Positions 47,247 to 57,840 of a stretch of 64,000 bases of DNA are shown here, in pieces. The position numbers were made by a program, and so were the translations under genes. This stretch comes from Phorcus lineatus (taxonomy: Eukaryota > Mollusca > Gastropoda > Trochida > Trochidae). The DNA lies in assembly GCA_921293015.1 (NCBI GenBank), contig OV121082.1:25743497-25807496 (forward strand), read 5' to 3'. Within the stretch, counting starts at the first letter, position 1. Every line of letters starts with the position of its first letter. The notes below the pieces were generated by a model. It searched no databases. It saw only the letters and a program-made list of their open reading frames with translations, and was not told the origin of the DNA.

Positions 47247-47885
47247 ATCACAGGGGAAGTAAACTTTTATTTACATATCCACGATATTTTTATTTTATCA
47301 CAGTGGAAGTAAACTTTTATTTACATATCCACGATATTTTTATTTTATCACAGGGGAAGTAAACATTTATTTACATATCCACGGTATTTTTATTTCATCA
47401 CAGTGGAAGTAAACATTTATTTACATATGCAAGATATTTTTATTTTATCACAGGGGAAGTAAACATTTATTTACATATCCACGATATTTTTATTTTAATC
47501 ACAGTGGAAGTAAACATTTATTTACATATCCACGGTATTTTTATTTTAATCACAGTGGAAGTAAACATTTCGTTACATATCCACGATATTTTTATTTTAT
47601 CACAGGGGAAGTAAACATTTATTTACATATCCACGATATGTTTATTTTAATCACAGTGGAAGTAAACATTTATTTACATATCCACGATATTTTTATTTTA
47701 CCACAGGGGAAGTAAACATTTATTTACATATCCACGATATTTTTATTTTATCACAGGGGAAGTAAACATTTATTTACATATCCACGATATTTTTATTTTA
47801 TCACAGTGGAAGTAAACATTTATTTACATATCCACGATATTTTTATTGTATCACAGTGAACTTTTAATTACATATGCAAGATATT
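47247..47885. repeat. 50-bp minisatellite, about 12.5 copies
   Basis: The unit begins ATCACAGGGGAAGTAAACAT, continues TTATTTACATATCCACGATA and ends in a T-rich run, with 50-51 bp spacing (for example at about 47350 and 47400). GGGG and GTGG variants mix. The last unit (from about 47850) is shortened and carries CATATGCAAGAT, which also occurs in the unit near 47430. Confidence 0.93.
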
Positions 47886-48419
47886 TTCAAACTTTCATAT
47901 CAGAAAAACAGTATTTTGATCGTTTTTGATACGCTCTTGAGATATGTCAATTTAAATTACATTCAACAAAAATAGATGATTAAATAAAATTTAGGAATCA
48001 AATAGTCTTTCTGGCTTGTCAAGTAATCGTTCTGTTAGCATCCTTTTCCCTGCGCCCTACATCATCCAAGCAAAGTTGTGTGATTTCAAAAGCAATTGAA
48101 TTCAAAAAGGGATTATAGACAAATAAAAAGTAACTCATGTTTAAGATGATATTCCTAGAGAGCTCGAAGACTGCATTAGAGCCGAGTAACCAATCGCTCT
48201 ATATATGTGTGTGTCATTGTCGTGAAGGAAGACTGTTAACTGTCACTGTTAACGCTTATTTGTGAAATTGCAAGTGAGAATGAGCGGTTAGAAGTAACAT
48301 TCTAGCTAAATAGGGAACCGTCGGCACTTACGAGGGAATTTAGGAACTTTTATAACAGACCAAGTTGGGAATATAGTTTAAACATTTATAGTGTTTAATG
48401 TAATCATCCCATCAGTTTT
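47886..48419. other. Non-coding, nothing recognised
   Basis: AT-rich flank of the minisatellite with no supported feature. Confidence 0.4.
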
Positions 48420-48945
48420 ATTTAATGTTAAAGTCTTTTGATGAATCTGGTCGCATTACATGGGCATCTCTTATCAAAATTATTTTATTTAATTTATTAA
48501 GGGATATTAATGGTTTTATTTCTGTCTTTAGACAAGGGTTATCTGATAATCTCACACAAGATTGGCTAATTACAAAAATTACAAAAACAAAATTTACATA
48601 GTCCCTCCTTCATGTTGAAACATATTTTAGATTAGATATGCCTTCTCATTTAAGAATTTGTTTGTAAAATTTTAGGTGTTGTAAATTTAAGCTCTGCTCA
48701 GAGACTGGTAGATATAACAATGTCCCCTATGATTTAAGATTTTGCACTGTTTGTACAAAAATAATCTTAATTTAATTGAAGATGAAATACATGTTCTACT
48801 CTGCTGTAAAGCCTATTTGGATATAAGGAAAATATTTCTTGATAAATATATGAAACATTCAATTTCACAATACACTTTTGTTAATCTTATGTTATCAACA
48901 GATAAATGTGTTATTAACAATGTATGCCTATTTTATACCAATTAG
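48420..48945 (+). pseudogene. LINE 3' coding remnant (L1/Tx1-like C-terminus)
   Basis: Across one or two frames this reads as the end of a LINE ORF2. A region with KLCSETGRYNNVPYDLRFC is followed by CTVCTKNN, then LIEDEIHVLLCCKAYLDIRK and a tail ending at 48945. The pattern ETGRY, CxxC, EDExHxLLxC is common at the C-terminus of L1/Tx1-like LINEs. Stops near 48599 and 48665 break it. Could be a 5'-truncated sister of the element at 30765-32620, but the two do not overlap in content. Confidence 0.7.
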
Positions 48946-50068
48946 GAAAATAAGAAAGCTCATGCTATATCAACCTGCTTATGATTGTACTGTTGGCCAG
49001 TGTCCTGTTACTGAATAAAATGCCTGTCTGTCATTCAACTTTTACGGTTTTGATACCACCATTAAATAATTGCAAAGACTCGCCCTTTTACCACACTGAA
49101 ATGGTGGCCTTAATGTCGGAATAATCCTTGATGAGTCTTCCACGTAGTAGAATTAATTAATCGGAGCAGAACAGTCGAGGGGTCTTGATCTGGGCTGTAG
49201 GTTACTTGGCAGTTTAAATCAACGTTCATGGATGGCGGCCTGTGCAATTTCGACGTTTGATCATAGAACGTTTTCTTGTAAAAAGCCCTCACATGGCAAA
49301 ACTGAACACATCACGATTCACGATTCGTCAGTAGGCAAACTGGCGGACATCATTTTCAAGACGCATAGAGTCATTGATTACAATGTTTTGTGAGCTGTAG
49401 AATGAGTGAATGATATCGTATATAAACATGTGTTGCCTTATATAAATCTCAATTCTTGTGTGTAACCAAAAGTCATAACGTTTTACAAACTTATAAGATT
49501 AGTATAAAGAAATATGTGATATTCCATGATGATTCCAAACGCTCATTCCCGAAATGTTCAACCGTACACTGGTCGGGAACATATATAGGGTGTCTTCCCC
49601 ATTCCAAAGGCGTGTAGGTATACATTTAGTGTTTACGTCATTGCCCGAAATGTAAGACACAGACTTCCTGTTAGTTCAAAGAGAAAGAAGATACTGAGCC
49701 TAAATGAGATAGGAAAGTGTGACGGTTTGTTGCTGGTCCCATTGATAAGAAAGATGTCAAATGTCATGATAATTGATCTCAAGATGATGTTTGGTAGATT
49801 TTGACCCTTTCACTTTATTCTCACTAATCACATTTCTGCCTTTGATTATATGTGTTCGAAGTTCGAATATTAAGTCCAAGGGCTTTAATGTCATGGTTGG
49901 GGGTATGATAAAGGGTTGGTTTGATAGTAAAGGGAAGGGTTTTATTGCTATTTCTGTAAACGTAAAAACGATTTCAGATTACAATAATGAGAGAATATAT
50001 TTGCTAATAAATAAATAGCAATTGCTTTGCGTCAATCTGATTCGCTGAACACGGTAATAGAAGTTCAG
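48946..50068. other. Non-coding, nothing recognised
   Basis: No supported gene. GC content rises slightly near 49090-49340, but no motif is evident. Confidence 0.4.
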
Positions 50069-51263
50069 TTCATACCTCCATAAACTTAATTTCGTGACGT
50101 CACATCATTTTAAGCCACGCCCATCGACGGAACTATTTGTAAACAAGTTACGTTTTTCTAAAAAATAGCAACACTTTGTTAAAAGGCCACTCCTTGAAAG
50201 TAGGTAAATAAAAAATTGACATAATTCAGTATGAAATAATTATTGTTGTCAAAGGTTCTAAAGGTAGTCCTTTTCATAATAAACAAGCGAGCTCTATCAG
50301 AAATTACAACCGATCGTGTTCCACCCCACAGAAGGCAAATGTCATTGTTCAATGCTCTCGCGGCCGTTGCAGGGAGGTTGGCAAAGTAATGTCGTTTAGT
50401 TCGTGAACACAGTTAAGCTTGGCTCCTCAACAAGTTTAAGAACTGTGTGCGGTTTAATCAGATTCCGCTAGATCGAGATCATAACACCACCAGTATATGG
50501 CATCTACGAGGGTAAATTCGGCTGGTTTCCTCTCCGAGTTCTACGTTCGCGATTTGTGTTTATGTATAGTTCGTCCTTCATATCTGAAGATGACCATGAC
50601 TTCAAGGTAGTTTGTGGGTGCGGAGATGGCTGATCAGTCCGATTCTGGCGAGGAATGCCCTGTTACAGATTTCACAGGTGAAGTTGATGGGCTGGCTGTT
50701 ATGGGGTGGAGCAGAGTCCTGTTTGGTCTTGCGGCCAAGGCGTTTTCTGTTGGCAACTTGAATTCTGTTATGTTCAAAGATTTTCACACCATTCTTGATG
50801 GAGCAGCGCCACTGTGGCCGGTTTTGTGAAACCAATTCCCATGTTGAGGGGTTGAGATCACAACCCTTGAGACTGGCCTTGAGGGTGTCCTTGTACCGTT
50901 TGCGCTGGCCTCCGTGCGATCGTTTACCACTACACAGTTCTCCGTAGAGCAGTTGTTTTGTGAGAACTAGCAATGTCAAGGCCACGTGTGACGGACGTCC
51001 GATAAGTTCATGGCCACGTGCGTTGTAGATTTTCATTGGCTGATGAACGTTGTGTAGGCGGGGCTATGGATCCGATGACGTTTTGATTGACATTTTATCT
51101 CTTTCATGCTGTTGAGCGTTGAATTCATTCGCATATATAGTGCAGCTCTATTTGGGGCAAATATGTATATTTAGAGCAATAAAATGTTTTAAAAACAACT
51201 AGTATGTATATATTTTTTTATAAGAATTGACTTCAACATTTATTAAGTTCATGGAGGTATAAA
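50069..51263. mobile_element. TIR-bounded 1.2-kb element
   Basis: TTCATACCTCCATAAACTTA at 50069-50088 (22 bp to 50090) matches the reverse complement of 51242-51263 with two mismatches. The interior holds a LINE 3' end on the minus strand. CRE-like and CACGCCC-type blocks near 50095-50130 have loose inverted counterparts near 51050-51090. Either a DNA element captured a LINE tail or a LINE inserted into a MITE. No transposase was seen. Confidence 0.5.
50602..51036 (-). pseudogene. LINE ORF2 C-terminal tail with zinc finger
   Basis: The 144-codon frame carries the tail of a LINE polymerase family widespread in fish and invertebrates: KQLLYGELCSGKRSHGGQRK, then STWELVSQNRPQWR, a basic linker, and a C2H2-like finger (CEICNRAFLARIGLISHLRTH: C-x2-C then H-x3-H). 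The first about 25 residues do not fit the family, so a frameshift lies just upstream near 50960. RT motifs are absent, so this is a 5'-truncated copy. Confidence 0.75.
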
Positions 51264-52600
51264 CTTAAAAACCGATGTGCAAACTCGGCGTAAATCCGCT
51301 ACGTAAATCCGCTAATTGTACTTTCGGTGTCGCCAGTTCACAAAATGTCAACTCTGTTTAGCAGCCTTATAGTTCACTATCTATATTATCTTGGAGCATA
51401 ACGTGTTTACACCTGCACGTTATCCTTGTGTTAAGTTCATTTCAATACTTATTTGTTGTAAATATCAAGGTGAAGCACTCTTGACAACAAAATGAAGTGT
51501 CTTAAAACAGTACAACGCGTGTGAACAAGAATATAAGCTTTTTAAACATAATAAATACAGTCATGTTTCCCAGAAAATAGTGTTTTGTGCAGTTTCGTTT
51601 GACCTATCGATTTTTGCTTTTGCAGCAATTACATGTATTAAGGGACATTAGCGTCAGTTTAGTGGGTTGATATGTAGATGTTCAGGCAGAGAAAGACAGA
51701 TCGGCTTATTCAACGAGATATTGTAAATTTTGACGCTGAATAACAGTCTTTAAATGGTCTTATGATATTCATCATAATCATAATTGGTTAATCACTTGTG
51801 AGGACAAACGTTTGATCTTTAAACCTGATAGTAATGATAACAAAGTGTAATATCACGTCATAACAACTTTGATTTCATATTTATATTTAATTACAATCCA
51901 GTTATTGAAAATATATGACGGAAATGTTCATTGTTAGGCTTAGATCTAAGACGGTTTTATTCAATTGTTTTATATTTATTAGTAGGGATAGTGAAATTCA
52001 GAAGTAAATTTCACCAATTAATAACTTAATCTAATCGTTACCAATGTGTCACGGGATATATGATTTCATATCTCTTCATCAGTTGGCGAGGAGGCTCATT
52101 CGACGGCTCAGTGGGTGCGTAGTGAAACATGAACTATGAAAGAGAGATAAGGATTTCCCATGGGTTAGAATTTATCTTCCACTGATTTTGACGTATCACC
52201 ATTGTGATCCGATGCAACAAAAGATATCACTTTGGTAATTAAACTTGATACTGATTTGAGTAAATTGTAAACGAATTTAGCTGTTAAGATATATGACATT
52301 CAAATTTAATAGTAAATGTTATCCTTTTCAATCAATGACTTTAGGCATTTACAATAATACAAAATGTCCGTTTAATTCAATTCAAATAGCTCATTCTTCG
52401 ATACAATATCATGCAAATGCAAACATAACTGTCAGGAAATAAATGAAATGAAATTTAAACGAATTATCATATTCTTTAACATTCTTAAATAGATCAACTA
52501 GTTTCTAAAGATGTAATTCATCAAGCAGTCAATATCAACGACAAAGTAATGAAATGCTCAACATATATATATTACATTAGTGATTTCACCGTAATGTAAA
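51264..52600. other. Non-coding, nothing recognised
   Basis: AT-rich. On the minus strand near 52043-52092 an ACTGATGAAGAGATATGAAA word loosely resembles the hammerhead-like motifs but lacks a close stem I. Confidence 0.4.
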
Positions 52601-52631
52601 CCTACCTGAGGATAAAGTTGAAACATGTAGG
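52601..52631 (+). ncRNA. Degenerate hammerhead-like motif
   Basis: CCTAC, CTGAGGA, TAAAGTT, GAAAC (52620-52624), AT, GTAGG. CCTAC and GTAGG form a perfect five-pair stem I. The first box has CTGAGGA instead of CTGATGA and stem II is very weak, so activity is unlikely. The layout is the same as at 33785 and 42078. Confidence 0.25.
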
Positions 52632-53310
52632 AGGAATCGGCGTTGTTATTCTTTTAATAATCATTTTAGTATATGCTGACTGTACACTTGGAGCAATCGA
52701 ATTTCAATTATATTATTATACATCGATACACTGAGAGCGCTTCTCTGCCCAATGCATTACCAAAACGGAGATGGAAGGAACACCCTCACAGACGCAAAAG
52801 AGGGGACTTTTTACGGCAACATCCGTCTTCAGTAATCAGTCCAAGCCCGTACGTGTCGACATCCAACCCTACTAGTCGCTAATTGCTCTTACACCAAAAA
52901 ATGTTCGAGTTTCATAGTTGGCCGTTTACAAGGGTTACGGCGAAGTCTGTTACACCAAGAAATTGGACACACATATTTGTTTTTGGGCGGGTGTTAGAAT
53001 TCGGTTTACAGAATGTACTCGGTTAACGAAGTAAAGCATTTCCATGTCATACACTAGCAGTTCTGACAGTTTACAGGTTTACCTACTCTCTTCTCGAATA
53101 ATTTTGAAACAAAAACATTGTGTATGAAATCGGGCTTTCAGTACACATATGTCAGGAAATCATTCCTTTATTTTTTACTCATTTCGTATTTCTCGATTTC
53201 ATTTAGCCTTAATAGTGTTCTTGACTCCTTTATTAACATACACATTGTTTAGTTTCCAATTCAATTTAAATAGATTTATGGTCAATTTACAAAATCCTAG
53301 AACTATATAC

Positions 53311-54800
53311 TTCCCAGACAGATATGAAACCTGACCCTCATGAAAGGGGATATGATAAACAAATAGTCCGATTAGTTCAAGATAAGAAGGAAATGGCAAA
53401 GATTTATTGTTCTAGGATACATGATTTGTCTTCTGAGTTCTATCAACTCAATAGGGATAGAAACAAAAAAACGAAAGGGTCAATCATCAAAAAGGCTATG
53501 TAGAATTGGTTTGAGCAACATACTTTGAACTGAAAGGAGACGGAAATCTGACCAGATCACTTGATTTTCAATTACGACACTTTCTGAAGTACCAATCCAA
53601 TCCATAAGTCCAACACCGAAACTACCTATATAGGCAGTGAATTAAGTGATACGTCTAAAATATATCCCCTTGAGAGTCGCTTTTTTACATAAATGGTTTC
53701 AATGTTTATCATTTACATTTTGAAATGATCGTGATCTAATTAAGAACTTAAGTCAGAACTAGATGATAAGTGCAAGGGGAGGTTAAGGTTAAAGAAACTA
53801 ATGCAGGACAAAATAATGAGAAACTTTTCAATTTTATCAAGACAAAACTTGCATACCAATCCATCGATCCTAAAGATCCTATACTACACTACACGGTTTT
53901 GTACATCCCTTTTAATATCTATCATTGTCAGTGTACGGATCATCACTTTGCTACTAAATGCCATTTCAAAGTCAGAGCTTCATAACAAATGATTAGTATC
54001 AGTGTTAGAATCATGTGCAAGACAGAAACAATCCAGATAGATAGGAATAGATTTATCTAGAACATTATAAATCAATTTTCGTTATTCCTATGTGAAACAA
54101 AAGTTTGAATTTTTCGGGAACATCTGCTGACTTTAAATGGTTATGTCATGTATTTGATTCATTGTTTAGGAGATTTGTTAATTTATTTATTATACTTTAT
54201 CTCTTTTAGCGGTATTCATTTCAATACAAATGATAATTTTCTTTTGCCGATAAGTTGGCATGATAATCATAACAATAAAATTTGGTTTTCCGGAAGAGAA
54301 ATATTCGAATCATGATAATCGTATGATAGAGTATGTTTCATGATATCTTTCTCTTATTCTGAATTCCTAAACAAGTGTATGCCTCTAAGAAAACATTATA
54401 TAACGTAAAAGGAACACAAAGAGCTATACAAAAATATTCAGAATAAAAAAATGATTTGTGAAAAAAATAAATACATAAGGAAAATTATAACTTTCAATTC
54501 AATTTGTTTTTTTAATTTTTAACGTTATCTTCAGCAAATCAAAAGGTTTAATTTAACCAGGTTGACAGGACTTGGCGGTAGAATCAATATGCATAAGAGA
54601 GGATTATTTAAATCTGTGCAGGATCGGGACTAGCGTGGTTTCCTTCACACAATCACACAGTTTAGGTTATTGGTTTGTCTGGCTCTACATATTACCCCTT
54701 TGATCTCGCGGACGAGTAGACGAAATCAACAGGATTCAAGTGGGATAGAAAATTGGTACAATTTGCTCAAATAATGTTTAATTCATTCATTGCGAGATAT
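53311..54800 (+). repeat. Long diverged direct repeat, copy 1
   Basis: Successive blocks match 60720-62400 in the same order and orientation: ATATGAAACCTGACCCT (53322 and 60735), GTTTATCATTTACATTTTGA (near 53705) against ATTATTTACATGTTATAATG (near 61130), and GGTTATTGGTTTGTCTGGCT (near 54665) against GGATATTGGTTTGTCTGCCT (near 62290). The offset grows from about 7.4 to 7.6 kb through indels. A third, shorter copy of the middle and end blocks lies at 54895-55105. Probably an old segmental duplication or repeat family. Confidence 0.7.
53324..53503 (+). pseudogene. Possible exon, unknown protein
   Basis: A 59-codon open stretch from an ATG with protein-like composition (MKPDPHERGYDKQIVRLVQD, then helical and charged, ending in a lysine-rich tail). 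It is preceded by CTTCCCAGACAG, a fair 3' splice site. The homologous sequence at 60737 keeps GACAG and the first residues (MKPDPYKTGHNPQAVRLVQ) but hits a stop after about 31 codons. I do not recognise the family. It may be the last exon of a gene whose duplicates have decayed. Confidence 0.3.
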
Positions 54801-54894
54801 ACTGACCAAATTGTAGTTGGTGAATTGTCTTCAAGGAGATTGTTAATTTAAGGCTTGTAACTGCTGACATGTAGTTTTATCTTTATAAAACAAT

Positions 54895-55105
54895 GTCAGA
54901 TATCCCCTTGGAAGTCGCTTTTTGTACGTAAAATGTCTTCAATGTTTATCATTTACAATTTGATAGATCATGATCTTGATAAATACAAATTCAAAGTCAG
55001 AAAGAAACATATGCAGGACAAAATGAATAGAAACGTTTAGAAACTTTTACGGTAGAATCAATATGCATAAGAGATTGTTGTTTAAATGTAGTTTTATCAT
55101 TAATA
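54895..55105 (+). repeat. Third partial copy of the long repeat
   Basis: ATATCCCCTTGGAAGTCGCT and ATGCAGGACAAAATGAATAG match 53664 and 53806 respectively, and GGTAGAATCAATATGCATAA near 55050 matches 54575. The copy is compressed by deletions. Confidence 0.75.
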
Positions 55106-55499
55106 ACACAATGTCAGATAGTTGCAAATCAAAAATGAGTGTCTGTCGAAAGCTTCTTTCTTCATTAGAGTCTCTTCATTTCATCAGATTATCCTAAGGA
55201 CAGTCTCTGATAAATAAATCCATCTAATCTCATCACTTGCTAGTTTTGTTTTAACATATTTATTTCCATAAGGAGGAACCGAATCGGTAAACAAGCAATT
55301 CTTATATGAATACCGCTCGGGAATACAAAAAAAGAGAAAAATATGGCATAATGAATATGCAGTAAGAAAAAAGTATACAAATTAGTTGTGCATTGTCAAG
55401 TAGAGTCGAAGACTAAACAATATCAGTAAGTATTATGACTATATCAAAATGTCAGTATGAAATCTACAATACATAGAAGTAATAAAAATAAAATAAAAA

Positions 55500-56690
55500 C
55501 TAGGACTGCCGAGGCAGTACTTAGGTCTTCAAGACTTCCTCTTTGACCTTCACATAGTGTTTGACCTTCACACGGTGTTTGACCTTCACATGTTTTTTTT
55601 TGTCTTAGTGGTAAACAGTAACTTGCTTACGTGACCAAATCTCATGAGGAAACTAATATTATTGCAAAGAAGTTGATAATGCGAAAAAAGTATGCTAGTA
55701 ACGAATTCGTCATGATTGACTTTTTTGTTTGGACTGTGATGACGCTTCATTCATAACAAGTTTCAAGTCTCTAGGTGCATTTTGAAAAATTACCCCATGT
55801 TAAATTTTGTTAAAAGATTTTTCCCGATTTCGATCGTTAATTGTGAAAAAAAGACCAATGTTCGCGACCAATGTTTTGATAGTTTCGTCAAGTCCACATA
55901 CAGGTCTTACATTCCTGAAAAAATGGTGCAATTGTGAGTGTAAGTTTTTGAGTTATCGGCCCTTGAACATGGTCACAGGAGCTAAGTCGCCCGACTTTGA
56001 AGGGTTGCAGGAAAAAAAGTATTAAGAAAATTGAAAATGTGGCTCGATAACTTTCTTCCCACTCCTTCAGCTATGATATATGTGAGTTTCAGCTCTTAGA
56101 TGCATGTATCTTCAGAGGAGAAGATTGTCAAAGATGCATGGGGTCCGGGAATTGAAAAAGGTCAAAAAAAGAAATATGGCGGCGAAAGTACTAACGCTAC
56201 GAAATTGCCATGGTTTAGTTTTTTGCTCCAAATGTAATTGCCTATCGTTTAAAACAAGTTGCAAGTCTGTAAGTGCATTTTGAAAAAATTTCCAATGTTA
56301 ATTTTTGAAACTTTGAGTGGGTCTGTGCCTTTAACGCATGATCCGATTGTGCCCAAAAGCTTCGCACGACTATTCCTTAGTAAGGGCTATCAGCATGCGA
56401 AATTTGGTTGAATTTGAAGCAGCCGTTTTGGCTGTATCCGATTCACAAAAAAAGTACAAATAATAATAATAAGAAGAAGAACTTGAAGAAATCGGATAAA
56501 AACAATAGGTCTTCCAGACTTTGTCTTGAAGACCTAAAAATTTGGTTGAATTTGAAGCAGCCGTTTTGGCTGTATCCGATTCACAAAAAAAGTACAAATA
56601 ATAATAATAAGAAGAAGAACTTGAAGAAATCGGATAAAAACAATAGGTCTTCCAGACTTTGTCTTGAAGACCTAATAATTAAGTGAGTCT
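55500..56690. repeat. Composite repeat with 138-bp duplication
   Basis: A 138-bp unit is repeated at 56401-56538 and 56539-56676, nearly identically, with ATAATAATAATAAGAAGAAG inside and the hairpin AGGTCTTCCAGACTTTGTCT at its end. A similar AGGTCTTCAAGACTTCC lies at the left edge (55523). Within the block, 55690-55816 and 56184-56310 are older diverged repeats sharing AAGTCT and GTGCATTTTGAAAAA. Looks like an unclassified transposable element with a GTCTTC-type terminal hairpin. Confidence 0.65.
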
Positions 56691-56744
56691 TCATAATTAT
56701 GGTCACAAGAACGAGCTGATGTTGGAGATAAAAATCGTTCATAT

Positions 56745-57840
56745 TCATAGATCACTGCATTCAAGTCGAAGACGGCAATGTATTGTTTGGTAAAAACTGT
56801 TTCCCCTGTTTAAGTCAAAGTGGCTGTAGATATTTGTATCATTATTTAGAATGGCACTTTTTATTCTTGAAACGGACGACATTTCTCTCTGTTCAACTGG
56901 TAATGAATTCCATTGTCTGATAGCAACTGGGAGGAATGACCTCGCGTTACTTTCAGATTTACAGTGTAAGGTCTGAAGATTTGAGTCATTACAGAGATCA
57001 TAATCACTAACATCTGATACTCTAGGCAGTAAAAACTCACTAAGACAACCCTTGGTAAAGTTGTTTACTATTTTGTAAAGCATAGTCATTTTACGAACGT
57101 ATCTTTTTCGACATAACGGTTGACAGATAGTTTCGGTATAAATCTTAATATGGCTAGTACCACGAACAGCACCGTACACGGTTCTCAAAGTATCAAGATT
57201 TATTATTTTCAAGTACATCTGCCTGTTGTTTGATACAGTTGTCCTATACATGGCTTCAATAATTAAATACTGGCAATATGAAACGATTGAACATTGTTTT
57301 CAATGTTTTTTTGGTTTAGACGGTTTCAGGCTTCTGTGACAATTTTCCATTGGTACAACTTTATCAGCAATATAATTAATGTGTTCATTTAACGAACAAT
57401 CTTGTTGTAATATTAGACCTATATGTTCATGGTTTTCAACGGAGGTAATAACGTTATCATGGTTGGAGTAAATCTGAGTGATTCTGTCTTACTTAGACTG
57501 AAATGTAATTGTCATTTTTCTGCCCATTCAGTAATTTGCCTTAGAGCATCGTAGTTGTGTCATATGAATCAACTAATGCCTTCCATTATGTCGCTTATAT
57601 ATACAATAAATAAAAGCGGCGCTACGACAGATCCCTGGGGTACACTGGCAAGCAGAACACCCTTATCGGACTTAAAACCATTAATTACAACACATTACTC
57701 TCTATTTTCAAGATAACTTTCAAACCACTTTAAGAGATTGCCTGTCATGCCATATCATTTTAATTTTTGTATAATACCCTCATGCCAAACCCTATCAAAA
57801 GAATGCTACTATGTTTATGCTTTCTCATATTTCTCTTAAG
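56745..57840 (-). pseudogene. CR1/Jockey-like LINE RT remnant
   Basis: Reading from 57840 downward, the minus strand gives SFDRVWHEGIIQKLK, WFESYLENRE and VPQGSVVAPLLF (near 57630), the RT palm of CR1/Jockey-type LINEs, with several stops and frameshifts. The last 168 codons (57251-56745) are open and match the post-RT tail: MTMLYKIVNNFTKG, SFLPVAIRQWNSLP and a final RGNSFYQTIHCRLRLECSDL. The YADD-containing part is not recognisable. Product inactive. Confidence 0.8.

Noticed and set aside
56408-56686. 92-codon plus-strand frame with a duplicated peptide.
   Set aside because: It is a by-product of the 138-bp tandem duplication (a multiple of three, so the frame persists), not a gene.
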